DNA of 64,000 nucleotides, from assembly GCA_036502005.1 (NCBI GenBank), contig DASXZH010000011.1, positions 25,994 through 89,993 of the forward strand, in the 5' to 3' direction. This document shows positions 26,501-35,394 of this stretch, piece after piece; the first letter of the stretch is position 1; the number at the start of each line of letters is the position of its first letter. A model generated the notes under the pieces. It worked only from the letters and a program-made list of their open reading frames with translations. It had not been told where the DNA came from and ran no database searches. Position numbers and translations under genes: made by a program. This DNA comes from DASXZH01 sp036502005 (GTDB lineage: Bacteria > Armatimonadota > Fimbriimonadia > Fimbriimonadales > Fimbriimonadaceae).

Positions 26501-27375
26501 GATTGCCCTTCGAGGCTCTTATCGAGCCCGACGGCCAGTTTGTGCTTCGGAAGTGGCAAACGACCTATATCGATGCCGCCAGAGACATTTTGCGGAAACC
26601 CCAGAGTGCTGCCACAGGTTGTTTGGTGGTGGCCGGGCCTGATTACGACGCCACTCCCCAGGCTGGGCCGCCGGGATTGAGGCCGAACCTGCCGGCAGAA
26701 GCGTCCCAAATCCATTTCGATCCCTTACCCGGAGCAAAGGCCGAAGGGGAAGCCGTGGATACCTTGCTTAAAAGCTCCTTTGCTCCCGTGCAGCTCTTGG
26801 AAGGTGGCGCAGCCGAAAAATCGACACTGTTAGCGATGAAGCCAATCCATATCCTGCACATTGCATCTCACGGTTTTGTGCTGCCGGATAAGCCCTTGAA
26901 GGCAACTCAAATAAGCATTGGGGGCGCGGAAGTGCCCATTCAAACGGTGAACATTTTCGAGGATCCTCTGGACCGGGCCTGCATCGCTCTCTCGGGCGCA
27001 AATCATGCCATCGCAAACGCAAACAATGGTTGGCTTACGGCGGCCGATGTAACCAACCTTGACCTCACCGGAACCGACCTCGTCACGCTCTCCGCCTGTG
27101 ATACGGGCTTGGGAGATACAAAAAGGGGCGATGGTGTGTACGGATTCCGAAGGGCGTTCGCCATGGCAGGGGCCAATAACATCGTCATGAGCTTATTCCC
27201 AGTCCCCGACGCGGAGACCAGTTTCATGATGCAAGACTTCTACTCCAACCTTGCAAAGGGTGCCAGCGTGCAGGATGCCTTTCGAAAGATGAAGTTGAAC
27301 TCCTTGGAGCGGCAGCAAAAGAAAGGCGATGATATGTCTTGGAGCTTCTTTATCTTAGAACGATCGTGCAATTGA
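23518..27375 (+). CDS. Secreted CHAT protease with TPR region and pseudopilin-like insert
   Basis: Start at ATG 23518 (a longer TTG start is less likely) gives 1285 residues with a signal peptide (about 1-24, ending FLGFAQ). Residues about 224-320 resemble the soluble part of Armatimonadota/Planctomycetota pseudopilins: SNLKQLASALILWESDHDDA, ETPVFYETIPVFRGR, YADGHAALS, without the pilin helix and with Phe in place of the His of H-X9-DG. About 330-900 are helical TPR-like repeats. The C-terminal CHAT (caspase-like) domain has HIASHG (His1118) and LSACDTG (Cys1194), the catalytic pair, plus GFRRAFAMAGANNIVMSLFPV. Secreted CHAT proteins with TPRs are known; targets are mostly unknown. Confidence 0.85.
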   Translation: MKGFPRTWLTVTSVCLLSFLGFAQQMTKGEILLLHELKKLKASGGYLPVEPMFEINHRNLPSQPAKPDPKSATESELVAYYDELKDWKLKRLLLGTLSGNKPLPNLADPKVVQSILDGADLRSSAPFLPNPMAANEPAGAKIPIWIDIDTLNSGQIYAGFSDGSTGFISKNNWKPSEAFLEMQKTERLEWSKPLTLEKILSDPEESLPVFQEAKLEALRMLSLSNLKQLASALILWESDHDDAFPNVDSQEQLTQQLTPLVKGNVFFDPRFNLRYNYVLGLKGHTGAQFNDPSETPVFYETIPVFRGRSVAYADGHAALSVSDEKLQQQLKAASLPQIKLMDSDLDTRLADVEKQKRGGNLSAALKLALQLVSDAKAMPAPDVCSQESVKELGSVYEKMGRYADAFQQYGLLKNPHTGSYTDLFTPTFELESKLSRYSELLPQLEASLPLTKIEADLENGQMKDDATLLPSLLILLSTSYEMTGHPDKAMKVADLARDASARTLSPLYPEAVLVEIGILGSTGQQANAKATFTQSLELQNLWTDMSVDSQLQDLIDGADTIDETTYKEMLHSLVGTRELANSSADLVAASSSQVDIDGLENLLNQMQSAVSGDPIGRASLLASEYAVASTEINAGRIDKAANIVGKLQSLQTDLPIEDQVRDIYVHHLQGLLDLRRGSPTQAIAELTEASNNPLLQIVSPLSALSRLSEGVKQDLALAHAMAGDTLTALKIILEVEDAEAKDFDRSAYFSSDRQLADLFQSAQKTTDIILTLASQKNAEPAVLNAAAECIANRKGWVLDTLCRIHLLENLSLSDPEIAELKTKLAAVMAESDSPSIGEASESKGNTSEDLQKALAGKVAEKSGSRGLSQNKVSLGQLQANIMDGTCLLDFLEFKRLPLVSSDTQAHPEYFLAAVTRNSLQCVNLGPSAAVNAELKTLRNYMSASAARTVEVEKSTASKADFTAASQKLYNLLLAPVLANYKGATLLISPDSDLNRLPFEALIEPDGQFVLRKWQTTYIDAARDILRKPQSAATGCLVVAGPDYDATPQAGPPGLRPNLPAEASQIHFDPLPGAKAEGEAVDTLLKSSFAPVQLLEGGAAEKSTLLAMKPIHILHIASHGFVLPDKPLKATQISIGGAEVPIQTVNIFEDPLDRACIALSGANHAIANANNGWLTAADVTNLDLTGTDLVTLSACDTGLGDTKRGDGVYGFRRAFAMAGANNIVMSLFPVPDAETSFMMQDFYSNLAKGASVQDAFRKMKLNSLERQQKKGDDMSWSFFILERSCN

Positions 27376-27436
27376 AAGGCTTGCGGCGCCCCTTCAAATG
27401 CTGGCTATGGTGCATCGGATGCTTAGTATCAAATAG

Positions 27437-27700
27437 CTACTCCCCCGGTGACGGCTTTGGATCCTCCCAGCCCATTTCCCTCATACGCGAGAGAATCTCA
27501 ATGGCTCGCTTTATATCATCCTCATTGCAAGGGACCTCGATGTCAATGCCGGACAGTTGCCTAATCCGCTCAATGATTACACTGCGACGAACTCCGTATT
27601 TTCCGCTCACCAGCATCGCGCAAGATCGAAGGCTCGACATGCGGGGAAGGAGCGGTTTGGTTGCATCAAGCGCATTGCGCTTGCTGGAGCTGAAAGACAT
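27437..27700 (-). CDS. Unknown 87-residue protein
   Basis: ATG start. The C-terminal half looks structured: RRSVIIERIRQLSGIDIEVP then DDIKRAIEILSRMREMGWED. No family recognised and no signal peptide. It begins 24 bp after the stop of the HEAT-repeat gene on the same strand, so it could be the second gene of that operon. The 5' third is less convincing, and the true start could be an internal Met (27637 or nearby). Confidence 0.45.
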   Translation of the reverse strand: MSFSSSKRNALDATKPLLPRMSSLRSCAMLVSGKYGVRRSVIIERIRQLSGIDIEVPCNEDDIKRAIEILSRMREMGWEDPKPSPGE

Positions 27701-27724
27701 AGCTGATAACGAAGAGTAGCACGT

Positions 27725-28873
27725 TTAGATGAGTTTTACTGGAACTTTGCGCAGTGAATGGGACCTCCGGGCCTTCCTGATCGATTGAGCTGTGTCGCTG
27801 TTTATGCCTAGATAAATCAGCCCGCGAGATGCAGCCGTCCGCACGTCAGGATAAGGATCCTCCAAAAGACGTTGCAAGGCGTTCACGGCCTCCGGAAAGA
27901 AGGAACGGCCGAGCACTTGCGCCGCCGCAATTCGGGTTGTCTCGATCGGACTGGCTGATTCCTTTATTAGCTCAGGAAGTAACTCCTTTTTTATGCCTGC
28001 AGACAACAGGAACACAGCCGTTCTGCGGACGAGCGGAGACGAGTCGTTCAATGCGTGGACGTGTTCAGAAGACTGATCGTAGTGCTTGAAAAGCAATGCA
28101 ATGGCGGCCGAACGGTCATATTCTGTTGCTCCGCGACTCGACAATTGCCCCAACTCGTCCCTTTTTACATCCCGCATGAGGCCAGGGTACGGCGAAGGCA
28201 GGCTCTGGTTTCGTGACCAGAACCACTCGTAAATGTCGTTGGCGGCGGAGTTCGCCACCCCGCCGTCTTGATCCATGACCATCTGTATGAGCCGCTCGAA
28301 TGCCACGGAGCTATCCATTGTCGCTGGATGAGTCATCTCCATCCAGCCTTCGATTCTTCCCGCTTGCCAGTAAAGGCCGGAGGTGGCGACACTTCGAAAC
28401 TCGGTTGATTCCGAGCGGGAGGCCTCCAAGAATAATCGAGTCAGGCGGGCATCTACTGGCCGGTCTCGCCCGTGGTCAGCTAGAATCCGCGTGCAAAGTA
28501 GCCGCTGACGGTAGGTGCCGGTCCTTGCTGCTCGAAGCAGTATCCCAAATATTTCCCAGCCCCAGGCAGTGAGAGCAGGTTGCGCCGCAGGACCGTTTTT
28601 TAGTGAACTCACAAGGAATGGAACGGCCGGCTTGTATTTCCAGATCCTCAGTTCGTCCGCACATGCCGCGAACAGTCTGGGAATCTTGATGGAAGGAAGC
28701 ACGCGTAGGAGTGAGGCCGCATAAGATTTATCTAGCGGAGGCCGCCCGGTTCCTAGCCACGCGGGGCCGAGGGAAAACTCCATCTTCTGAATCACCTGGC
28801 GCACATGGGCTTCCCTTGAGGCTGTCGCCTGCGGCATGGAGGAGCAACATTGAGAAGGGAGCGCGAACCACAT
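27725..28873 (-). CDS. HEAT-repeat protein
   Basis: 382 residues. The C-terminal part (about 265-370) contains HEAT/PBS-lyase-type repeats: LNDSSPLVRRTAVFLLSAG, PIETTRIAAAQVLGRSFFPEA and DPYPDVRTAASRGLIYLG. Earlier residues are helical and less regular. The N-terminus WFALPSQCCSSMPQATAS is not a clear signal, and an internal Met at residue 14 may be the real start. Likely a scaffold for protein-protein contacts; role unknown. Confidence 0.7.
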   Translation of the reverse strand: MWFALPSQCCSSMPQATASREAHVRQVIQKMEFSLGPAWLGTGRPPLDKSYAASLLRVLPSIKIPRLFAACADELRIWKYKPAVPFLVSSLKNGPAAQPALTAWGWEIFGILLRAARTGTYRQRLLCTRILADHGRDRPVDARLTRLFLEASRSESTEFRSVATSGLYWQAGRIEGWMEMTHPATMDSSVAFERLIQMVMDQDGGVANSAANDIYEWFWSRNQSLPSPYPGLMRDVKRDELGQLSSRGATEYDRSAAIALLFKHYDQSSEHVHALNDSSPLVRRTAVFLLSAGIKKELLPELIKESASPIETTRIAAAQVLGRSFFPEAVNALQRLLEDPYPDVRTAASRGLIYLGINSDTAQSIRKARRSHSLRKVPVKLI

Positions 28874-28939
28874 AAGATTTCCTACTATATAGGACGTCTA
28901 AGAGACTCCTGCGCTGTGTACAGGTTAGAACCCAAGGAG

Positions 28940-29786
28940 TTATTTCAGCAGCTTTTCCTTAAACCATTCCAGTGCCTTAACCAAACCCGCCCCAAACGTC
29001 TTGCCGTCGTGGCCGCCGCCAGGGACAATCACCAACTCGTGAACCACCCCAGCCTTACCTAACGCCCCATCCATCTCTTGAGCCTGCTGAAGGGGCGATT
29101 TTGTCGCTGTCGCCGTGAACGATAAGAGTTGGCGGGTAGGCGGGATTCACCAAGGTGATTGGCGAAAGCTTGCGAACCAGGGCCTCAATATCCGTCCGAG
29201 GTGCTTTGGGATCGATTCCCAGGGCCGGAATAAACCCTGCCATTTGAGGATTGTCGGTAACCACATAATCCGGCTTTCCCCAGTTGGCCAAATCTGTCGG
29301 CGGGGCGATTGCCGCCACCGCGTTTACCGGAGAATCCGGTGAGCCCGCGATCATGAGGGATAAATGCGCGCCCGAACTGATGCCCGAAACGCCCACCCGG
29401 TTGGTATCGATTCCGTAATCGGCGGCGTGCGTATGAACAAACCTAACGGCAGTTCGAACCTGCTCTACGATCTCGGCGACTTTGTACCTAGGCTGGGCGC
29501 CATGGACGACCTCGAAAACGGTAAACCCGCTATCGAGAAAAGTCTTCTCGATGCCAGGCCCGAAGCTCTTGAGCATATTGTGGTCCGAAACCCAACCCCC
29601 GCTGACCATGAATATCACGCCTGCCTTGTTGGGCTTCGCGGGGGCAACGACGTCCATGGTAAACGCCGCCCCTCCCGACTTCATGTAGATCACGTCCTGA
29701 GTTCGGGTCTGGGCAGAAGCCAGGGCTGCCAGAAAGGGCAAAAGGAAGACAGGAAGTCGCAAAGTCATGCGGAGAGTATTGTTCAT
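28940..29786 (-). pseudogene. Secreted alpha/beta hydrolase (BD-FAE/lipase type), frameshifted
   Basis: Signal peptide (about 1-25), IFMVSGGWVSDHN oxyanion region, and nucleophile elbow VGVSGISSGAHLS. The first frame runs to VHGDSDKIAPS and then stops at 29055. With one base less in the AAAA run near 29098 the frame continues as DKSPLQQAQEMDGALG, then VPGGGHDGKTFG with the catalytic His, ending at TAA 28940-28942. The full product would be about 281 residues, normal for the family. A homopolymer length error or recent mutation is the likely cause; as written, the enzyme lacks its His. Confidence 0.8.
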
Positions 29787-29902
29787 CTACTGAATTGTCG
29801 CACGAGCGGGCCGGAAATCGACGGCAAGTTTTAAGGGCCGATGGGCTCGGGGCACGCTTGGGACATCTCGCTCCCACGGTTCGTGTCGTAGAATGAATAA
29901 GA

Positions 29903-30097
29903 ATGGCACTTCGCAAATTAAAAGAACTTCAAGAGGGCGCTAATGCTCTCCCGCGCGAGGAGCAAATACAGCTTGCTCTGTACCTCCTTTCCAAAACGCG
30001 AACCCTAGAGGCGGGCGCCGAAGCGCTACTGTCTGAGGCCAGCCTCGCGAAGGATTGGCTTAGGCCGGAGGAAGAGCAGACTTGGGCAAACCTGTAG
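29903..30097 (+). CDS. Short antitoxin preceding a MazF-like toxin
   Basis: 64 residues, mostly helical (ALRKLKELQEGANALPREEQ, then IQLALYLLSKT), with an acidic C-terminus ending EEEQTWANL, typical of antitoxins that wrap around MazF-like partners. The toxin frame begins inside its 3' end (16-base overlap), which supports the role. No DNA-binding motif is clear. Confidence 0.65.
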   Translation: MALRKLKELQEGANALPREEQIQLALYLLSKTRTLEAGAEALLSEASLAKDWLRPEEEQTWANL

Positions 30098-30345
30098 CTG
30101 GTGACGTTGTCATCGTTCCGTTCCCATTCTCGGATTTGACTAGGCGAAGAGACGGCCAGCTCTCGTGCTTGCTGACCTTGACGGAGACGACCTCCTTCTC
30201 TGCATGATAACCAGCCGATCTGTTTCCGATCGCTATGCAATTCCGTTTGATGCTGCCGACTTCCAATCAGGCGGTCTGCCCGTCCTGAGCAATATTCGGC
30301 CCTCCCGCTTGTACACGCAGATTCCGCCATTGCTACCGGAGTAGT
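30082..30345 (+). pseudogene. MazF-like toxin, frameshifted
   Basis: TTG start at 30082 follows GGAGGAAGAG. It reads GKPVAGDVVIVPFPFSDLTR, the standard MazF N-terminus, and then loses frame at the GG at 30143-30144. One more G restores SDLTRAKRRPALVLADLDGDD and the rest to LLPE, ending at TAG 30343-30345. The full toxin would be about 88 residues. It is the second toxin gene in the window that fails at a short homopolymer. Confidence 0.8.
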
Positions 30346-30598
30346 TGGCCATGTTAAACCGCAAAAACTTGCGGATTCTGCAATGGCCGTTGCCAGAATC
30401 ATGGGCTTATCTCAGTAAGCGGACGTGTGGTTATCTTTCGCGGATTGCCTCAAGGCATCGTGGGCCACTCGACGTAAGACCAAACAGAGTACAGCCTGTT
30501 TTCCTTGGGTGCTCAGACCAACCTTCGGTTACGACACGCCTGCTCATGAGCCTCCCTTCGCGGCGAAACGCGGGCGGACGCTACCCGTCATTAGGGAT

Positions 30599-31948
30599 AT
30601 GACGATTAGGGCGATTTTATTGGGTGCCGTTGCCGGAGTGAGCGTTATGGCGCAGGCCGCCCTCCACTTCGACGGCAGAGCGAAGCTTACTGTCCCCTAC
30701 ACCCCAAAACTAGATATCGTCCACGGCATTACCCTGGAAGCTTGGGTGAGGGCCGATTCCGGCCTTAATGAAAGGCAGACCAGCAACTATTTCATTTCCC
30801 GCAACTACGGCAGCGGCGGCTACGGCATCCTAGCCCGCAGAGGCGCGGTTGAGGCAACCGGGTGGTCTCCCGAACCGAACGAGACCGGCCGAATCGTGCC
30901 GGGAACCTGGACTCACGTCGCCTATGTCAGTGATAACCGAATATCCAAACTCTATTTAAACGGGCAATTGGTGGGCGAACAGACGATCAAGCATGTCTTT
31001 TTTCCATCACTTATGCCTCTCATCTTGGGCGGAAGCCCCTTCACGGAGGGTGGGAAAAGCTGCCATTGGACTGGCGCATTGGCAGATGTTGCCATCTGGT
31101 CAAGACCTTTAGATAAAGGTCAAATTCGCCGCACGATGGAGCGCCGTTTAAACGGCAACGAACCGAACCTTATCGCTTATTTCCCTATGGATGAAATGGC
31201 TGGAGAGGGAGTTCACGACCTGACCGGCCACACTTTGGGAGCCAAGATCGGCGGCCCCGCAGACAAGGAGAATGATCGGCCGGAATGGCGCCAGGGGCCC
31301 GAAGTTGCCGGCGCGAGCACGTTTGGAAACAGGGCAAAGGCGGAGGGGGCTTCCGTGCTTGAGCAACGCACTTCATCAATTGGACTGACACGCGATTTCC
31401 ATCGCCGCGCCGTAACTTTCGAAGCCTACGACACAAGGGAGAAGCGTCTCCTGCCGCTTAACTATCAGTTCAAGCAGAACGTCGGTCTTAGCGGATCTCT
31501 ATTTCACTCAGGATCGACCTATATGATCCATGAGGGGTCATTCCCGTACATCGTGTTGGATGATAAGCAGCAGATGGTTTTTATGCATCCCGGAACCTTC
31601 GGAACAGCTTATCTTGGAGCGGTTGCGACGGCGACCATTAGCGAACCCGGCACCTACCTCGTATCGGGCGCATTCGCAAGGGAAAACAATCTGCGAGCTG
31701 GCGACGGCGTCCGCGTGGTCGTTTACCGAAACGACGACATCGCTCACCCCTTGGTAGATGGAGTGATTTCGAGTCAACATAAGGTCGATCCGCTAAACCC
31801 CTTTGCCGGCGACGGTGTTGTGCCGTTTAATTTTTCGGTAGATCTTAAGACCTTGCAGACTTTGCACTTCGTGGTTTTTTCCGGTCCGAAAAACGTGGAC
31901 GGCACTTACGATCTAACCGCGTTAAAGTTTGTGGCCACGCGCCAATAG
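30599..31948 (+). CDS. Secreted LamG/concanavalin A-like domain protein
   Basis: Start at ATG 30599, where a signal peptide begins (TIRAILLGAVAGVSVMAQA); the earlier Met at 30425 is out of character. 449 residues. About 20-215 form a LamG jelly roll (ALHFDGRAKLTVPYTPKL, GTWTHVAYVSDNRISKLYLN, ADVAIWSRPLD). The C-terminal part is beta-rich with no recognised family. It likely binds glycans or cell-surface material outside the cell. The preceding 250 bp (30346-30598) hold no gene. Confidence 0.75.
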   Translation: MTIRAILLGAVAGVSVMAQAALHFDGRAKLTVPYTPKLDIVHGITLEAWVRADSGLNERQTSNYFISRNYGSGGYGILARRGAVEATGWSPEPNETGRIVPGTWTHVAYVSDNRISKLYLNGQLVGEQTIKHVFFPSLMPLILGGSPFTEGGKSCHWTGALADVAIWSRPLDKGQIRRTMERRLNGNEPNLIAYFPMDEMAGEGVHDLTGHTLGAKIGGPADKENDRPEWRQGPEVAGASTFGNRAKAEGASVLEQRTSSIGLTRDFHRRAVTFEAYDTREKRLLPLNYQFKQNVGLSGSLFHSGSTYMIHEGSFPYIVLDDKQQMVFMHPGTFGTAYLGAVATATISEPGTYLVSGAFARENNLRAGDGVRVVVYRNDDIAHPLVDGVISSQHKVDPLNPFAGDGVVPFNFSVDLKTLQTLHFVVFSGPKNVDGTYDLTALKFVATRQ

Positions 31949-32038
31949 CGCCGACGGGTAGTAAACGCACATGGAACGCCGAAGGAGCCAGTCACTAAGC
32001 TGCAAATCGGCTTCGCCCCCCTAGATCCGGATGCGCTT

Positions 32039-32416
32039 ATGGTGCCAAAAGCAGCGCTAATAGATTTGTCGAGCGCCAAGAAGACGGCAGAGTTGAACAT
32101 TCAGGAGCCTGTTTCAGGTGCGTATCCGGACTATGCAGCCGCTTTGTTCCTGATCCGTCCCAATAATGAGGCCCAGTTCAGCGTGCCCGAAGCGATGGGC
32201 GACTACTATCGTGATCAGCGTGAGTACAAGAAAGCAGTTCCGCTTTATTGGCAGGCGTATAGCGCCATGCACTACTACATTCCTGTACGCGACTGGAAGC
32301 CGTTAGTAAAGATGGGTGACTGTTTGGAAGCGCTCGGCCAGCATCAAGATGCCGAAAAAGCATACAAGCAAGCGAAACAGCTTGAAGCGAAGGACCCTAC
32401 TGCACCGACGCGCTAG
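32039..32416 (+). CDS. TPR fragment, probably a 3' gene remnant
   Basis: 125 residues. The second half is a TPR pair (AMGDYYRDQREYKKAVPLYWQ and KMGDCLEALGQHQDAEKAYKQA). In-frame protein-like codons extend upstream of the ATG to at least 31952 without a start (GTPKEPVTKLQIGFAPLDPD). The ORF therefore looks like the tail of a larger TPR protein whose 5' end is missing. It is followed directly by a dispersed repeat, which may mark the breakpoint. Confidence 0.5.
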   Translation: MVPKAALIDLSSAKKTAELNIQEPVSGAYPDYAAALFLIRPNNEAQFSVPEAMGDYYRDQREYKKAVPLYWQAYSAMHYYIPVRDWKPLVKMGDCLEALGQHQDAEKAYKQAKQLEAKDPTAPTR

Positions 32417-32429
32417 GTCGTCGATCCGA

Positions 32430-32550
32430 TCCCCCTCTTCCTGCGCTCCGGGGAGCCGATCCCATTCGGGGGGCAAGGGGGAAACCTGGCCGATGGCTCG
32501 TGCTGTTTGGTGCCCCTTTTCGAGGAGGAGAGGGGGCCAAGGGTAGAGGT
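32430..32550 (+). repeat. Dispersed repeat, A-type copy
   Basis: It contains CCCATTCGGGGGGCAAGGGG, then GGAAACCTGGCCGATGGCTC and GGTGCCCCTTTTCGAGGAGG. This is the same order and spacing as the A elements inside lutB and at 55028-55200. It lies between the TPR fragment and the M15 peptidase gene. Confidence 0.8.
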
Positions 32551-32648
32551 CATAGCTATCAACTTATGAATTTCCCACCTAATGCATCCCTTTGTGATAT
32601 CATTAAAGGGACTGATGTAAGTTTTATATCGTTGAGGAGAGTAAGGTT

Positions 32649-33119
32649 ATGGCAACAGAGGATCCACTACTTCGGTTTGTTACGCCCTTGAAAGGCACTC
32701 GGGCAAAGGTGGCTGCTGTGCTGTCTGACATGGCGGGCGCAGGTTTTCAGCCTTTTATCGCCCAAGCACTCAGAACTCCTTCCGAAGAGGCTGCTCATGT
32801 GGCAAATGGCACGAGTCAGACTATGAATAGCCAACATCTAGCAGGGCCTGATGGTTTGAGTCGAGCCGCCGACGTTGTGGACCACCGCTGGGGATGGAGC
32901 CCCCCTGCGGATTCCCACTATTGGCTGTATCTTGGTCGTTGTGCCCTGCTACACGGTCTTGGGTGGGGAGGTTTGTTCAACCTTAAAGAGCCATATAGAC
33001 AAAAGCTCGTGGATTTTCTTACAGATAACTCCACACCCTTCCATCCCGCGAATTGGATGGATTCGCGATTGGGATTCGACCCAGCCCATTTGCAACAGAT
33101 TCAAGATGTCACCCCCTAG
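32649..33119 (+). CDS. M15-type peptidase / endolysin-like protein
   Basis: 156 residues with the LAS (M15/VanY) pattern: GFQPFIAQALRTPSEEAAHV, then TSQTMNSQHLAGPDGLSRAADVVDHRWGW, in which His and Asp residues (SxHxxGxAxD-type) bind zinc, and later WGGLFNLKEPYRQK in place of the usual second zinc-binding segment. L-Ala-D-Glu or D-Ala-D-Ala peptidases of this type cut cell-wall peptides, and small ones are often phage endolysins. No signal peptide. A strong ribosome binding site, GAGGAGA, precedes the ATG. No other phage gene is nearby. Confidence 0.7.
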   Translation: MATEDPLLRFVTPLKGTRAKVAAVLSDMAGAGFQPFIAQALRTPSEEAAHVANGTSQTMNSQHLAGPDGLSRAADVVDHRWGWSPPADSHYWLYLGRCALLHGLGWGGLFNLKEPYRQKLVDFLTDNSTPFHPANWMDSRLGFDPAHLQQIQDVTP

Positions 33120-33170
33120 TTGTTAGGACTTTATCGAGGTGCAACGCGAAACTGGCGGTCTTATTTTACG

Positions 33171-34211
33171 TTAGCTGCGTTTTCGTCTTTTACCAACGCC
33201 CAATATCGCAACTCCGAAAATCGGAGTCAGCAAATAGAACGGGTTTAACCGGGATGGCGCCGTTGGGACTGCCGCTGCACTTCGTCTCTTCTCAAAGTAA
33301 ATGTCATCCGCAGCGGGCCGAGGAAAATCGTTATCAACAAACGTTTCCACCTGTACATTGTCAGGAATCGCTTCTGCCGGGATCTTCACTTGCTTCGCAA
33401 GAAGCGCGGAATCAGCTTCCGGAATCGGTGAGGTCCAACTAGGCGTCTTCCAAGTCTCGCCGTTGGGGCCGATGTTAGCGTCATAATCGCCAACCGAAAC
33501 GAAGTAAACGCGCAGGGTGCCTTTTTTATTCACCAAGATATTCGAGCTCGGCACGTAGAACGGGTTATAGGGATTTTGAGTGTGAAAGCTCATTCGGATC
33601 GTCCCCGTCGAGGCGGCAAGCTTCGTTTTATCGGTCACCTTGAAAGCGGTGAGGAACCAGCCGCGGCCGCAATAGCGCTCCGCCCATTTCTCCACTTCGG
33701 GCGTGGAAACATACCCGTGCTCGTTCATCCAGTCGTTGACCGCCTGGGCGCTTTTCGACCACAGCGTGGTTGCATGGTATCCCGCAACATCTGCTTCTTG
33801 AACCACCTGGACTTCGTCCGCTCGGCTTCGGCCACCGCCGAACCCTCCGGCACCCGCCATCGCCTTAAATCGATTGACGACGGGAGCAAGTGCGGCCAAG
33901 GTGTAAAACGCTTTGTTGGAAGCTTCGTGCAACTCTGGCTTGCCCGGAGTTGGGGCGATGAAGCCAAAGTCGTTCGCGCCGGATCGGAAGTTGGCGTTCC
34001 GAATGAAGTGCTCGGTTTGGGTAGCCTCGTCCCAAATGACGATGTTTGTTTGATCCCCGAAGACCACCGGCTTACCCGGAGGGCCAACACCAGAACAAGC
34101 CCAAAGGGAACTGGCTAGGGCGCTTGCGCCCAAAGTGACCGCCCCTGCTTTGCTTAAGAGGGAGATTGCGGATCGACGAGAAAGGTTCGGATTAAGATGG
34201 GCGTTTACCAT
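33171..34211 (-). CDS. Exported DUF2330-like protein with C-terminal anchor
   Basis: 346 residues. The twin-arginine-like signal SRRSAISLLSKAGAVTLGAS (about 11-30) is followed by a cysteine. The segment QTNIVIWDEATQTEHFIRNANF then NDFGFIAPTPGKPEL matches the DUF2330 core. The C-terminus has one hydrophobic helix followed by a basic end (FGVAILGVGKRRKRS), a sorting- or anchor-like tail. Function unknown; presumably surface-exposed. Confidence 0.75.
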   Translation of the reverse strand: MVNAHLNPNLSRRSAISLLSKAGAVTLGASALASSLWACSGVGPPGKPVVFGDQTNIVIWDEATQTEHFIRNANFRSGANDFGFIAPTPGKPELHEASNKAFYTLAALAPVVNRFKAMAGAGGFGGGRSRADEVQVVQEADVAGYHATTLWSKSAQAVNDWMNEHGYVSTPEVEKWAERYCGRGWFLTAFKVTDKTKLAASTGTIRMSFHTQNPYNPFYVPSSNILVNKKGTLRVYFVSVGDYDANIGPNGETWKTPSWTSPIPEADSALLAKQVKIPAEAIPDNVQVETFVDNDFPRPAADDIYFEKRRSAAAVPTAPSRLNPFYLLTPIFGVAILGVGKRRKRS

Positions 34212-34308
34212 GACCCTCAGACGCGCGGGACTGGAATATTGTTACGGAACGTTATAAAACCCGCAGAGTCGTTTTGAGCGAAATAATGGAGCTTATTCAA
34301 AACGCTAA

Positions 34309-34360
34309 CTTGGTGCCCCCTTTTAGCGAGGCACGAGCGAAACTGGAAGGGGTTACAGGT
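34309..34360 (+). repeat. Degenerate half-copy of the dispersed repeat
   Basis: It reads GGTGCCCCCTTTTAGCGAGG and then CACGAGCGAAACTGGAAGGGG, like the 3' half of the A element at 55119-55165. The rest of the 295-bp gap 34212-34506 shows nothing else. Confidence 0.5.
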
Positions 34361-34506
34361 GGGCCGTCGCGATTAGTGTTGCAACCAGCCCAGAAATCCC
34401 AGGTGCATTCTCGCAAGGCAAACCCAGGGGCAGGCGAGAAAAAACGTAGCTAATGCGATGTTTGAGCTCATGGAAGCTCGGCGAGAATTAGCACTTGCGA
34501 ACAAAG

Positions 34507-35364
34507 CTAAGCCTGGATAAAGTCTCGCACCAAGACCGCAATCTCGTCGGCAGAAACATCCAACGCGAAATGCCCTCCATCCAGAACATGAATCTCCGCT
34601 TCGCGAACATCCTGACGATAGGCTTCCGGCTCGCTAAGCTCGAAAGAAGCATCGTACTTGCCCCAAACAACCATTAGCCGAGGCTGATTCTCTCGCATCC
34701 AAGCCTGCCAGGTGGGATACGCTTCGACATTCGTGCGGTAGTCGTAGAAGAGATCGCTTTGAATATCTGCTTGCCCAGGTTGGCTTAGAAAAGCAAACTC
34801 GTCCGTCCACAGATCCGGATCATAACGCTCCACATTTGGGTCTTTACCGATGTGCCGGGTTCGTGTCGTTTTTAGCGAAAGCAGGTTCTCTCGAAGCGTC
34901 TGTTCGTTCGCCGCCCGATCTGCCCAAAAGGCACGCCTTGCATCCCAATTCGCCCCAAGACCCTCCTTGTGGGACACCGCGTTCTGAACGATCAAACCCT
35001 GGATCCGCTCTGGATGCGCCATCTCCATTCGGAATCCCACCGGGCCACCATAATCTTGCATGTAAAGCGTGTACCGGGAGATGCCGAGCGCTTCCGTGAA
35101 GTGATTTATGATTTCGGCATAGTGATCGAACGTATAGGCAAACTCTTTTGGGTCCGGCCAATCGCTGTGCCCGAAGCCTGGATAGTCCGGCGCGACGAGG
35201 TGGAACTCGTTGGAGAGCCGGGCAAATAGGGGTTCGAACATTCGCGATGAAGAGGGAAGTCCGTGCAAAAGAAGCAGCGTAGGCGCGCCCTTCGGACCCG
35301 CTTCTCTGTAGAAAATGGCGACGCCGTCAACTGTTATCTTGCGGTAAGAAGTTGGGTGGTCCAT
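34507..35364 (-). CDS. Alpha/beta hydrolase with Asp nucleophile (haloalkane dehalogenase/epoxide hydrolase type)
   Basis: 285 cytoplasmic residues. HG oxyanion motif LLLHGLPSSS (31-40), nucleophile elbow YMQDYGGPVG with Asp104, and catalytic His in LDGGHFALD near 266. Asp in place of Ser indicates the dehalogenase/epoxide hydrolase branch; the cap region is tryptophan-rich (LGANWDARRAFWADRAANE). The substrate is not predictable. It lies 30 bp downstream of a DinB-family gene on the same strand. Confidence 0.82.
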   Translation of the reverse strand: MDHPTSYRKITVDGVAIFYREAGPKGAPTLLLLHGLPSSSRMFEPLFARLSNEFHLVAPDYPGFGHSDWPDPKEFAYTFDHYAEIINHFTEALGISRYTLYMQDYGGPVGFRMEMAHPERIQGLIVQNAVSHKEGLGANWDARRAFWADRAANEQTLRENLLSLKTTRTRHIGKDPNVERYDPDLWTDEFAFLSQPGQADIQSDLFYDYRTNVEAYPTWQAWMRENQPRLMVVWGKYDASFELSEPEAYRQDVREAEIHVLDGGHFALDVSADEIAVLVRDFIQA

Positions 35365-35394
35365 GGGCGGAGCGTACCACGCGATTTTATTCAG

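Noticed and set aside
27003..27227. Minus-strand ORFs within the CHAT gene
   Set aside because: Shadows of the strong forward coding frame.
32649..33119. Prophage remnant around the M15 peptidase
   Set aside because: No other phage gene (holin, tail, integrase) lies nearby; a lone peptidase does not make a prophage.
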